A DNA stretch of 64,000 bases from Salinisphaera sp963835375. Lineage in GTDB: Bacteria; Pseudomonadota; Gammaproteobacteria; Nevskiales; Salinisphaeraceae. This document shows, piece after piece, positions 17,402 through 25,996 of this stretch. The stretch covers positions 7,025 to 71,024 of the forward strand of contig CAWIGB010000021.1 in NCBI GenBank assembly GCA_963835375.1. Reading direction: 5' to 3'. Position 1 is the first letter of the stretch. The number at the start of each line of letters is the position of its first letter. The position numbers and the translations under genes are program-made. The notes under the pieces were generated by a model that did no database searches, was not told where the DNA came from, and worked only from the letters and a program-made list of their open reading frames with translations.

Positions 17402-17570
17402 CAGGAAATAAGACCCGTCCCCGTCCGGCAAGTTCCGACACGTGGCAAAAAAATTTTCCGTAAAATTACAAACAGCTGTAATCGCTTGAAATTTCGATCT
17501 GAAATTTTTTCGGGCGACCGTGTCACACCGCAAACAAAGCGCCGATGTAATGGTGGTACCGAAGCGTTTT

Positions 17571-20278
17571 TCAGTGCGCTTGTTGCCAGTTGTCAGCGAT
17601 GCCGATCTCGGCGATCAACGGTACATCCAACTCGGCGACCGCACTCATGCGGTCTGCGATCGTCTTGCCCAGGCGCTCAGCCTCGCCTGCTGGAACCTCG
17701 AACACGAGCTCGTCGTGCACCTGCATGACCATACGCACATCCTCGCCGCTATCCCGCAGCCAGGCATCGACCTCGATCATCGCCTTCTTGATCAGATCGG
17801 CGGCCGTGCCCTGCAGCGGGGCGTTGATCGCCGCACGTTCGGCACCTTGCCGCCGCGCACCATTGCGCGCGTTGATTTCGGGTAGATAAAGACGACGGCC
17901 GAACAAGGTCTCGACATAGCCATCCGCCTTCGCTGTGGCTCTGGTCTGTTCCATATAGCGATGCACGCCGGCAAACCGCTCGAAAAACCGATCGATGTAG
18001 GCGCCGGCGTCTTCGCGCGACAGTTCCAGTTGCTTGGCCAGGCCATAGGCCGACATGCCATACATCAACCCGAAATTGATCGCCTTGGCCGCACGCCGTT
18101 GATCGGCGCTCACGTCCGCCAGCGGCGTATCGAAAACTTCGCTGGCGGTCGCCGCGTGCACGTCACGCTGCTCGTTGAAGGCTGCCAACAGACCGGGATC
18201 GCCCGATAGATGCGCCATGATGCGCAGCTCGATCTGCGAATAGTCGACCGCCAGGATCTTTTGGCCCGGGGGCGCTATGAAGGCTTCGCGAATGCGCCGA
18301 CCAGCCTCGGTCCGGATGGGAATGTTCTGGAGATTGGGGTCCGACGACGACAGGCGACCGGTGGCGGCTACCGCCTGGTGATAACTGGTGTGGATACGCC
18401 CGGTGGCTGGATTGATCAGCGTCGGTAGCTTGTCCGCATAAGTCGAGCGCAGCTTGGACAGTTCCCGCCAGGCCACGATATGCGCGGGAAGCGCGTGCCG
18501 GTCGGCCAGCTCGCGCAGTACATCCTCGGCAGTGGACGGCGCGCCCTTCGGCGTCTTGCGGATCACCGGCAGCCCGAGCCGGTCGAACAGGATCTCCTTG
18601 AGCTGTGCAGGCGAGCCGAGGTTGAACTCGCCGCCGGCCGCATCATAGGCCTGCTGTTCGATCTCGATCATGCGCTCGGCCATTTCGCCGGACACGCGCT
18701 TCAACAACTGATCGTCGACCAGCACGCCGTTGGCCTCGACACGGGCAAGCACCGGCATGAGCGGCATCTCAATCGTTTCATACAGCTCGAGCAGACGACC
18801 CACCTCGCCCAAGCGTGCATGCAGCAGCTGATGCAACTGCAGGGTGACGTCGGCGTCCTCCGCTGCATACGGCGTGGCCACGTCCAATGCCACCTGATTG
18901 AAGCCGACCTGCTTGGCCCCCTTGCCAGCGACCTCCTCGAACTTGGTGGTCTTGCGCTCGAGATACTTCTGGGCCAGCGAATCCATATCGTGGCGCGTCG
19001 CCGTGCTATCCAGTACATAGGATTCGAGCATGGTGTCCTGATCGGCCCCCGAGACGCACACGTTGTAACGGGCGAGCACGTTCAGATCGTACTTGATGTG
19101 CTGGCCGAGCTTGCTGATGGCCGGGTTCTCCAACACGCCGCGCACGCGATCGAGCACAGTGTCCATGGGCAGCTGATCCGGCGCGCCGAGATAATTGTGA
19201 CCCACCGGCACGTACCACGCCTCGCCCGGCTCGATCGCGAACGACAGCCCGACCAGATTCGCCTGCATGGCCGACAGGGCATCGGTTTCGGTATCCACGC
19301 AGATCAGCTCGGCGGCCTCGAGCTTCGCCATCATGGCCTCGAGGGCGTCGATATCGAGCACGGTGTGATAGTTCGTTTCGATCGGTGCGGTCGGCGCATT
19401 GCCACGGTCGGCGGTCTGGGCCGGCGTGTCGAGTTCATCCAGGAACTTGTTGAACCCGTAACGTCGGAACAAGCGTCGTGAGGTCCCCGGTATCCGGCGC
19501 GCGCCGAATCAGTTCGTCGGCGATACCGGCGAGATCGAGCTCGGTGCGGATGGTGGCCAGGTCCTGATAGAGCGGCAGCTCATCCAGCCGGGCGCGCAGA
19601 TTCTCGGCTACCTTGCCGCCGATGGCATCAGCGTTCTCGATCACACCGGCGAGATTTCCGTATTGGATCAGCCATTTAGCGGCGGTCTTCGGGCCAACCT
19701 TCGTCGATGCCCGGAATATTGTCGGAAGTATCGCCGACCAGGGCGAGGTAATCGGTGATGAGTTCCGGCCCCACGCCGAACTTGTCGTGCACGCGCGCGA
19801 CATCGGTGCGCTTGTCCTGCATGGTATCGAGCAGGATCACGCGCTCGTTGACGAGCTGGGCCATGTCCTTGTCGCCGGTCACGATCACCACCGGGCCCGG
19901 CTCGCGTACTGCCAGCGTACCGATCACGTCGTCGGCTTCCACCCCGTCCATCTGCACGATCGGCAGTCCCATGGCGTGAATGACGTCGCGAATGCCCTCG
20001 AACTGGTCGGCCAGATCCGGCGGCACCGGCGGCCGGTTGGCCTTGTAGTCGGCAAACAGCTCATTGCGGAAGGTTGGCCCCCGCGGGTCGAAGACCACGA
20101 CGATGCGATCCGAGTCGTACTCGCGCAGAAACTTGCGCAGCATATTGGTCATGCCATAGATCGCACCGGTCGGCTGGCCTTCCGCGTTGGTCAGTGGCGG
20201 CAGTACATGAAAGGCACGATACAGCCAGGACGAGCCGTCGATGAGGATCAGCGGACCACGGGAATTGGATTCGGACAT
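17571..20278 (-). CDS. polA: DNA polymerase I, frameshifted in this sequence
   Basis: About 902 aa when two frameshifts (near 19706 and 19483) are repaired, the usual Pol I length. The N-terminal 5'-3' flap nuclease shows LILIDGSSWLYRAFHVLPPL, FDPRGPTFRNELFADYKANR, GVEADDVIGTLA and VTGDKDMAQLV. The 3'-5' exonuclease keeps the DxE of CVDTETDALSAM, so proofreading is probably intact. The polymerase domain has LQNIPIRTEAGRRIR, motif A VDYSQIELRIMAHLS, the O-helix RRAAKAINFGLMYGMSAYG and motif C QVHDELVFEVP. Start at ATG 20278 (MSESNSRG). Frameshifts are almost surely sequencing errors. A weak AT hairpin (17462-17482) follows the gene. Confidence 0.95.
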
Positions 20279-20302
20279 GACAAGGCGCGTGTGGTGGAAC
20301 AC

Positions 20303-20447
20303 GATACGGAGATTGCGACCGACACTTTAAGAGCGCGACGCCTTCGGGTCCATTTGTAGGCTTCGCTTCGCGAGGCTTGCCAGCAGGGTCCGCGCATTGA
20401 GCCGGACGGGGCCTGCTAAAAAATATGGCTTCGTTCTTTTAAGACTT
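20303..20447. other. Intergenic DNA upstream of polA
   Basis: Part of a 440-bp gene-free gap between polA and lysA. It holds the polA promoter region, though I see no convincing -35/-10 pair, and a short stretch CTTCGCTTCGCGAGGCTTGC. No open frame is supported. Confidence 0.5.
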
Positions 20448-20705
20448 ATCCGCAGCTCAACGCAGATTCACGCAGATGGCGGTTATGGTTTGGATGCCGT
20501 AAAAGCCCGGGGCGCCATCGGCGATGGGTGCGTTGTTCTAGGGTCGTGTTAACAGGCCCTTGTGCCTTGCCGACATTCGAACTGTTTCGCGTTGTTTCAA
20601 CCAGAATCGGCAGCGTTAGAAGTCGTGGCGCCACGAAAACTGCAACGACGCATCAGCCGACCGCCATTTGCGTCAATCTGCGTCGATCTGCGTCGATCTG
20701 CGGAC
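20448..20705. mobile_element. MITE-like element with imperfect terminal inverted repeats
   Basis: About 258 bp with no coding capacity, bounded by inverted repeats. The left end reads tccgcagctcaacgcagatt then cacgcagatggcggt; the right end reads accgccatttgcgtcaatct then gcgtcgatctgcgtcgatct and gcgga. They pair over about 35 bases, with one extra 10-bp unit (tcgatctgcg) in the right arm. No transposase and no clear target-site duplication are seen. The centre carries a gtgttaacaggccc motif related to sequences at 16065 and 22284. This could be a non-autonomous element or a REP-like palindromic repeat. Confidence 0.6.
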
Positions 20706-20744
20706 AAAATATCCTAATAATGCGCCCAAAGAAGCAGAAAAGAC

Positions 20745-22010
20745 TCAGACAAGCGGCAGTCGTCGCTCGCCGCGCATGAGGTCGGCCAGCGTTTCGCGTG
20801 CCCGGACTTCGTGCATCGTATCGTCCACGACCATGACCTCAGCCGCACGCGGGCGGGCGTTGTAGTTCGAGGCCATGGTAAAGCCGTAGGCCCCGGCCGT
20901 ACGCACTGCGAGCAGGTCGCCCTCGGCCAGGGTGAGTTCGCGTCCCTGGGCCAGAAAATCACCGGTTTCGCAGATGGGGCCGACGATATCCCAGATTCGC
21001 GTCTGGCCACCGCGCGTATTCATTTTCAGCGGCACCACGCGATGCCAGCCGTCATAGAGCGCGGGCCGGATCAGATCGTTCATGGCGGCATCGACCACGG
21101 CGAAATGTTTGTCGGCCTCAGCCGCTCCGGGCTTGAGCAACTCGATCCGTGTGATCAGGATGCCGGCATTGGCCGCCAGCACGCGGCCCGGCTCCAGAAT
21201 CAGCTTCAAGGGGCGATCGCCCAGCATTTCCGCGATGGCGCTGGCATATTCCGCCGGGGTGGGCGGGGTTTCGTCGCGATAGCACACGCCCAGGCCGCCG
21301 CCGACATCGATATGCGCGAGTTCGATGCCGCGCCCGGCGAGCCGATCGATCAACGCGAGCACACGACTGACCGCATCGCGAAACGGCGAGAGCGTGGTCA
21401 GCTGCGAACCGATGTGGCAATCCACGCCGATCGGAGTCAGACCGGATCTTTCGGCGGCCTGTGCGTAGAGCGTTTCGGCCTGTTCGATCGCGATACCGAA
21501 CTTGTTTTCCTTCAGCCCGGTGGAGATGTATGGATGGGTCTGGGCATCCACATCGGGGTTCACGCGCAGGGAGATCGGCGCCACAACTCCCATGCGCTGC
21601 GCGACTGCGTCGATACGCGCCAACTCGGCTTCGGACTCGACGTTGAAGCAGGCAATGCCGACTTCCAGCGCGCGTTCGATCTCGTCTACGCGCTTGCCCA
21701 CGCCGGAGAACACGACTCGGGCCGGGTCACCGCCGGCGGTGATCACCCGTTCCAGCTCGCCGACCGACACGATATCGAAACCACTGCCCAGATCGGCCAG
21801 CAGCCCCAGGACACCGATGTTGCCGTTGGCCTTCACCGCAAAACAGATGTCATGCTCGATGCCGGCCAGCGCTTCATCGAACACGCGGTAATGGCGTGTC
21901 AGCGTGGCCGCGCTGTAGACGTAAGTCGGCGTGCCGAAACGTTCCGCGATGTCGGCCACCGGCACGTCTTCGGCATACAGCGCGCCGTCTCGGTAATCAA
22001 AATGATCCAT
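20745..22010 (-). CDS. lysA: Diaminopimelate decarboxylase
   Basis: 421 aa fold-III PLP enzyme making L-lysine from meso-diaminopimelate. Seen: PLP lysine in FAVKANGN (Lys60), GSGFDIVSVGEL, VNPDVDAQTHPYISTGLKENKFG, the GSQ motif CHIGSQLT, the phosphate-binding HIDVGGGLGV, EPGR, and the catalytic-cysteine region VGPICETGDFLA followed by GAYGFTMASNYNARPR. Upstream, the lptM start-stop junction overlaps by one base, giving the lptM-lysA order seen in gammaproteobacteria; dapF is absent from its usual place after lysA. Confidence 0.96.
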   Translation of the reverse strand: MDHFDYRDGALYAEDVPVADIAERFGTPTYVYSAATLTRHYRVFDEALAGIEHDICFAVKANGNIGVLGLLADLGSGFDIVSVGELERVITAGGDPARVVFSGVGKRVDEIERALEVGIACFNVESEAELARIDAVAQRMGVVAPISLRVNPDVDAQTHPYISTGLKENKFGIAIEQAETLYAQAAERSGLTPIGVDCHIGSQLTTLSPFRDAVSRVLALIDRLAGRGIELAHIDVGGGLGVCYRDETPPTPAEYASAIAEMLGDRPLKLILEPGRVLAANAGILITRIELLKPGAAEADKHFAVVDAAMNDLIRPALYDGWHRVVPLKMNTRGGQTRIWDIVGPICETGDFLAQGRELTLAEGDLLAVRTAGAYGFTMASNYNARPRAAEVMVVDDTMHEVRARETLADLMRGERRLPLV

Positions 22011-22243
22011 TACGGCTCGGCGCGGTTGGAATCGGGTACGCTCGACGCGGCCGGTGCATCAGACGCCTTGCCGGCCTGGCGGTCGGAAGATGGGTTGGGT
22101 CCATCCGGGTTCGCTGGCTTGATCAACGGCTTGGGCGGATTCGGATTGTGACCCGGCAGGTACAAGGGCCCTTTCTGGCCGCAACCGGCCAGCACCAGGC
22201 CAGCCGCCACGGCGATGAACAGAGCCAGGGTGAAGGGCTTCAT
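22010..22243 (-). CDS. lptM: LPS-assembly lipoprotein LptM (YifL)
   Basis: 77 aa small outer-membrane lipoprotein. Signal peptide MKPFTLALFIAVAAGLVLAG ends at lipobox Cys21, followed at once by the family signature GQKGPLYLPG. The rest is proline-rich and disordered. LptM assists oxidation and assembly of the LptDE translocon in Escherichia coli. Start at 22243 is preferred over an upstream ATG at 22258 because the signal peptide begins there. It sits directly before lysA, as yifL does in related genomes. Confidence 0.9.
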   Translation of the reverse strand: MKPFTLALFIAVAAGLVLAGCGQKGPLYLPGHNPNPPKPLIKPANPDGPNPSSDRQAGKASDAPAASSVPDSNRAEP

Positions 22244-22283
22244 GCACGGCACTCGCATTCCGGATGATCGGCCGATCAGTCTA

Positions 22284-22374
22284 GGGCCTGTTGACGTTTA
22301 GTGCGAGACCACGCCTTGCCAGACGCCATTTGGTGCAGCAACACGGGCACCTCGCACGCATCGTCGACAGGCCC
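22284..22374. repeat. Nested inverted repeat between fghA and lptM
   Basis: Outer arms GGGCCTGTTGACG (22284-22296) and CGTCGACAGGCCC (22362-22374) are complementary with one mismatch; inner arms GTGCGAG (22300-22306) and CTCGCAC (22351-22357) are perfect. The whole 91-bp stretch could form a long hairpin with an approximately 44-base internal region. The outer motif recurs at 16065 and, rearranged, at 20541-20560, so it is probably a dispersed palindromic repeat that could also stop transcription. Confidence 0.55.
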
Positions 22375-22390
22375 GACCCGACGCTACCCC

Positions 22391-23245
22391 TCACACGCCC
22401 ATGTGGCGTGCAAGAAAGCGGAGGTGCTCGCCAAGGAAGGTGGCGATGAAGAAATAGCTGTGGTCGTAACCTTGCCGTCGCCGTACTTCGACCGAGGCTC
22501 CGGCCTTCTCGGCCGCTGCCTCCAGTGCCTCGGGCCTGAGTTGTTCGTCCAGAAAGCCGTCGGCCAGGCCCTGCTCGAGCAACACCGGCGGCAGCGCCGC
22601 GCCGTGGTCGGCATGTGCCATCAACAGACTGGCGTCATACTCGACCCACGCCTTGCGATCGCTGCCCAGATAGGTCGAGAAAGCCTTCTCGCCCCAGGGC
22701 ACATCCACCGGGTTGCAGATCGCCGAGAAGGCCGAAATCGCGGCAAACCGGTCGGGGTTGCGCAGGCCGATGACCAGCGCTCCGTGACCCCCCATCGAAT
22801 GGCCCGCGATCGCCTCGCGCGACAGATCCAGATTGTCGCCGAAACGCTCAGCGAGCAGCTCCGGCAACTCGGAGACGACGTAGTCGTACATCCGGTAATG
22901 ACGCGACCACGGAGATTGACTGGCGTTGACGTAGAAACCGGCGCCCTGACCCAGATCGTAGGCGTCGTCGTCGGCCACACCCTCACCACGCGGGCTGGTG
23001 TCGGGCGCGACGATGGCGATGCCGAGTTCGGCGGCCACGGCCTGCGCGCCCGCCTTGTTGACGAAGTTCTCGTCGGTGCAGGTCAGCCCGGACAGCCAGT
23101 AGACCAGCGGCACGCGCTCGTGCTCGGCGGCCGGCGGCAGATACAAAGCGAACGTCATCTCGCATCCGCAGACCTTCGAGGCGTGGGTATAGCGGCGCTG
23201 CCAGCCACCAAAGGATTTGTGTTCGTCGATCTGTTTTACGTCCAT
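22391..23245 (-). CDS. fghA: S-formylglutathione hydrolase
   Basis: 284 aa esterase-D-type alpha/beta hydrolase releasing formate and glutathione, the second step of glutathione-dependent formaldehyde oxidation. Seen: FALYLPPAAE, PLVYWLSGLTCTDENF, PDTSPRGEGV, catalytic Ser150 in AGHSMGGHGAL, and the catalytic His in GYDHSYFFI near the C-terminus. Start at 23245 is chosen because GGGAGGT lies seven bases upstream; the frame extends to 23275 but lacks such a site. It lies 26 bp after frmA on the same strand. Confidence 0.95.
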   Translation of the reverse strand: MDVKQIDEHKSFGGWQRRYTHASKVCGCEMTFALYLPPAAEHERVPLVYWLSGLTCTDENFVNKAGAQAVAAELGIAIVAPDTSPRGEGVADDDAYDLGQGAGFYVNASQSPWSRHYRMYDYVVSELPELLAERFGDNLDLSREAIAGHSMGGHGALVIGLRNPDRFAAISAFSAICNPVDVPWGEKAFSTYLGSDRKAWVEYDASLLMAHADHGAALPPVLLEQGLADGFLDEQLRPEALEAAAEKAGASVEVRRRQGYDHSYFFIATFLGEHLRFLARHMGV

Positions 23246-23271
23246 GCGGACCTCCCGGAGGCTCGCGTTGT

Positions 23272-24381
23272 TCAAAAATGCAGCACGGAACGGATGGCCT
23301 TGCCTTCATGCAGAAGATCGAAGGCTTCGTTGATCTGCTCAAAGGGCAGGTTGTGGGTCACGAAGTCGTCGATGTTGATATCGCCCGACATATAGCGGCC
23401 CACATAATCCGGCAGTTCGGTGCGGCCCTTCACGCCGCCAAAGGCGGAACCGCGCCAGACGCGGCCAGTCACGAGCTGGAACGGGCGGGTCTCGATGGTC
23501 TCACCGGCACCGGCCACACCAATGATGGTGGATTCGCCCCAGCCCTTGTGGCAGCACTCGAGTGCGGCCCGCATGACGTCCGTGTTGCCGATGCATTCGA
23601 ACGAGTAGTCCACGCCGCCGTCGGTCATGTCGATGATGACCTGCTGGATCGGATCGGCATAGTCTTTCGGGTTGACGAAATCAGTGGCACCCAGCTGGCC
23701 GGCGAACTCGAACTTGTTCGGGTTCAGGTCGATGGCGATGATGCGTTCGGCACCAATCATCTTGGCGCCCTGGATCACCGACAGCCCGATCGCGCCCAGA
23801 CCGAACACGGCCACCGTGGCGCCCGGCTCGACCTTGGCCGTGTTGTAGACCGCACCAATGCCGGTGGTGATGCCACAACCCAGCAGACAGACCTTGTCCA
23901 GCGGGGCCTCGGGACTGATCCTGGCCAGCGACACCTCGGGCACCACGGTGTACTCCGAGAACGTGGAGGTGCCCATGTAGTGGTACAGGTCCTGGCCGTT
24001 CTTGGAGAAGCGGGTGGTGCCATCCGGCATGACGCCCTGGCCCTGGGTCTCGCGCACGGCGCCGCAGAGATTGGTCTTGCCGGAACGACAGAACTTGCAC
24101 TCGCCGCATTCGGCCGTATACAGCGGGATGACATGATCGCCCGCTGCCACCGACGTCACGCCCGCGCCGACTTCCTCGACGATGCCGCCGCCTTCATGGC
24201 CCAGAATACGCGGAAAGAAGCCCTCCGGGTCCTTGCCCGACAGAGTATAGGCATCGGTATGACAGACGCCGGTGGCGACGATCCGCACCAGCACTTCACC
24301 GGCCTTCGGGCCGGCCACGTCGATTTCCTCGACCGACAACGGCTTGCCTGCTTCCCAGGCGATCGCGGCGCGTGATTTCAT
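23272..24381 (-). CDS. frmA: S-(hydroxymethyl)glutathione dehydrogenase (class III alcohol dehydrogenase)
   Basis: 369 aa zinc alcohol dehydrogenase oxidising S-hydroxymethylglutathione to S-formylglutathione, with NAD+. Seen: catalytic zinc ligands in GVCHTDAYTLSG and GHEGGGIVEEVG, four structural-zinc cysteines in ECGECKFCRSGKTNLC, the Rossmann motif VFGLGAIGLSVIQGAK, and the class III tail HEGKAIRSVLHF. Start at ATG 24381 matches the family length, with GGAG upstream; the longer frame to 24633 is not coding. Forms a formaldehyde-detoxification operon with fghA; no frmR regulator is adjacent. Confidence 0.96.
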   Translation of the reverse strand: MKSRAAIAWEAGKPLSVEEIDVAGPKAGEVLVRIVATGVCHTDAYTLSGKDPEGFFPRILGHEGGGIVEEVGAGVTSVAAGDHVIPLYTAECGECKFCRSGKTNLCGAVRETQGQGVMPDGTTRFSKNGQDLYHYMGTSTFSEYTVVPEVSLARISPEAPLDKVCLLGCGITTGIGAVYNTAKVEPGATVAVFGLGAIGLSVIQGAKMIGAERIIAIDLNPNKFEFAGQLGATDFVNPKDYADPIQQVIIDMTDGGVDYSFECIGNTDVMRAALECCHKGWGESTIIGVAGAGETIETRPFQLVTGRVWRGSAFGGVKGRTELPDYVGRYMSGDINIDDFVTHNLPFEQINEAFDLLHEGKAIRSVLHF

Positions 24382-24544
24382 CGGAACTCCAATCGACTCG
24401 AGGCCGTTGTTGTGGATATGACTGCGCACGATACTATCGCAACTCTCGAATGCGTCGAAGACAGACCTTGCCAGGCGCCACTGCCCGGATCTTGCATGTC
24501 GGTCATGGGCTGTCCAGACTTCGCCATCCGTAACCCCGACGGAC

Positions 24545-25210
24545 ATGACCATGCTTGACTGCGTTGAACTCCAGCCGCCGGCTGCGGCAACGGCCAGCGT
24601 CATCTGGCTGCACGGCCTTGGCGCCGACGGCAACGATTTCGTTCCGATCGTGCCCGAGCTGGGCCTGGGGGAGCGTCACTCGGTGCGCTTCGTATTTCCC
24701 AACGCCCCGCAGCAGCCAGTGACCGTCAACGGCGGAATGCGTATGCCAGCGTGGTATGACGTCAAGGGCGTGGACATCGCCGACAAGCAGGACCGCGAGG
24801 GCATCGAGGCGAGCGCCGCCCAGATCGAGGTGCTGATCGCCCGCGAGATCGAGGCCGGGATTCCCGCGGATCGCATTGTGCTCGCGGGTTTTTCCCAAGG
24901 CGGGGCGGTCGCGCTGCATACCGGGTTGCGCCACGGCACCTCGCTTGCCGGTATCATGGCGCTTTCCACTTATCTGCCGCTGCATGAGGCGCTGGCCGCC
25001 GAGGCCGATGCCGCAAACCGCGGCGTCCCTATCTTCATGGCACATGGCAGCGAAGACCCCATCGTGCCCATCACCCTGGGCCACAACAGCCGGGATCTGC
25101 TCGTGGATGCCGGCTATACGGTGGACTGGCATGAATATCCAATGGCCCATCAGGTCTGTTTGCCCGAGATCGCGACCATCGGCCGCTGGCTACGCGAACG
25201 TCTGGCTTAA
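24545..25210 (+). CDS. Carboxylesterase / phospholipase family alpha/beta hydrolase
   Basis: 221 aa serine hydrolase of the carboxylesterase II or acyl-protein-thioesterase group (YpfH/EstB-like). Seen: WLHGLGADGNDFVPIV with the oxyanion region, FPNAPQQPVTVNGGMRMPAWYD, catalytic Ser in LAGFSQGGAVAL, Asp in HGSEDPIVP and His in YPMAHQVC. Such enzymes cleave short acyl esters. ATG 24545 or ATG 24551 may start translation. It is divergent from frmA with 163 bp between, and 21 bp before a DedA gene, so probably co-transcribed with it. Confidence 0.9.
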   Translation: MTMLDCVELQPPAAATASVIWLHGLGADGNDFVPIVPELGLGERHSVRFVFPNAPQQPVTVNGGMRMPAWYDVKGVDIADKQDREGIEASAAQIEVLIAREIEAGIPADRIVLAGFSQGGAVALHTGLRHGTSLAGIMALSTYLPLHEALAAEADAANRGVPIFMAHGSEDPIVPITLGHNSRDLLVDAGYTVDWHEYPMAHQVCLPEIATIGRWLRERLA

Positions 25211-25231
25211 GGGATCGGGGCGCCCTCACTC

Positions 25232-25807
25232 ATGATCGATACGCTGTGGCACCTGATCGCGCAATATGGGTATTTCGCGGTCGCCGCCGGCTGCTTCTTC
25301 GAGGGTGAGGCCTCGATCCTGCTGGGCATGCTTGCCGCGAATCACGGCATGTTGACCGAGCACGGTGTCTGGTTGGCCGCGACCATCGGCACATTGCTCG
25401 GCGACAACATCTGGTTCCACATGGGCCACAAAATGGGCCGGCCAGCGCTGGCCAAACGCCCACGATGGCATGCGCGCGCCACCCAGATCGAGGCCTTGCT
25501 GGAGCGCTACGGTGCGGTTGTCATGATCGGCTTTCGCTTTCTCTGGGCCATGCGCTCGCTGACGCCGTTTATTCTGGGGTCGCTGGGCGTCTCGCCCTGG
25601 CGCTTCCTGTTCTACGATCTCATCGGCACGCTGATCTGGTCGACTACGGTCACAGTCATTTCCCATTACCTGGCCGACGCGATCGGCCAGGCGATCAGCC
25701 ACATCCAGAATTTCGAACAAGCGCTGCTCGCGCTGGTGATCGTGATGGCCGGCATTGCCTGGTTGGTCTACTACCTGCGTCGTCGGTCGCGCGAAAATCA
25801 GGATTAA
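25232..25807 (+). CDS. DedA family membrane protein
   Basis: 191 aa second DedA/VTT-domain protein. Seen: CFFEGEASILLGMLAA (the FxEG re-entrant motif without the usual PxPGE), GTLLGDNIWFHMGHKMGR, FRFLWAMRSLTPFILGSLGVSPWRF with the conserved arginine and proline, and a C-terminal helix ending in basic residues. It differs from the copy at 215, which has the canonical PVPGET motif. Likely co-transcribed with the upstream esterase. Confidence 0.87.
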   Translation: MIDTLWHLIAQYGYFAVAAGCFFEGEASILLGMLAANHGMLTEHGVWLAATIGTLLGDNIWFHMGHKMGRPALAKRPRWHARATQIEALLERYGAVVMIGFRFLWAMRSLTPFILGSLGVSPWRFLFYDLIGTLIWSTTVTVISHYLADAIGQAISHIQNFEQALLALVIVMAGIAWLVYYLRRRSRENQD

Positions 25808-25996
25808 AGCCCGGGTCGCGACGTAACAAGACAACGACGCAACCGCCCGAGAGGCCCGGAGGCCGGGCCTGGCGGAACGGCGCCGGGGAGCTCCGCGCCA
25901 CGCGGACGATGCGAACAGCCAAGGGAAGATTCTCAAACAGTCGCCGGCGCCCGCTCTATGCTTGTGGCACCGCCGATCCCGAGGTAACAGACCAGT

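Larger units (their letters stand above)
16480..17435 (-). repeat. Five-copy tandem array of structured units (190-240 bp period)
   Basis: Five copies of one unit lie between engB and polA. All contain the identical 20-mer ccgctcagggagaaaagcgg (plus strand) at 16551, 16743, 16931, 17122 and 17363, giving periods of 192, 188, 191 and 241 bp. Copies 2 and 3 are nearly identical over the whole period. Copy 4 shares their terminator half but has a different promoter half, copy 1 has its own terminator, and copy 5 is the most distinct. Read on the minus strand, each copy runs promoter, stem-loops, terminator, so this is a set of transcription units rather than a simple satellite. Downstream of the terminators of copies 2-4 on the minus strand is an extra GGGCGCTCCCCAGCGCCC-type hairpin. 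Confidence 0.9.

Noticed and set aside
16480..17435. CRISPR array or CsrA-sponge RNA on the plus strand
   Set aside because: Units are about 190 bp, not 28-37 bp with unique spacers, and no cas gene is present. GGA-bearing loops on the plus strand look CsrA-like, but U-runs follow the hairpins only on the minus strand.
25808..25996. Possible small RNA between dedA and tamB
   Set aside because: GC-rich but with no convincing promoter or T-run terminator.
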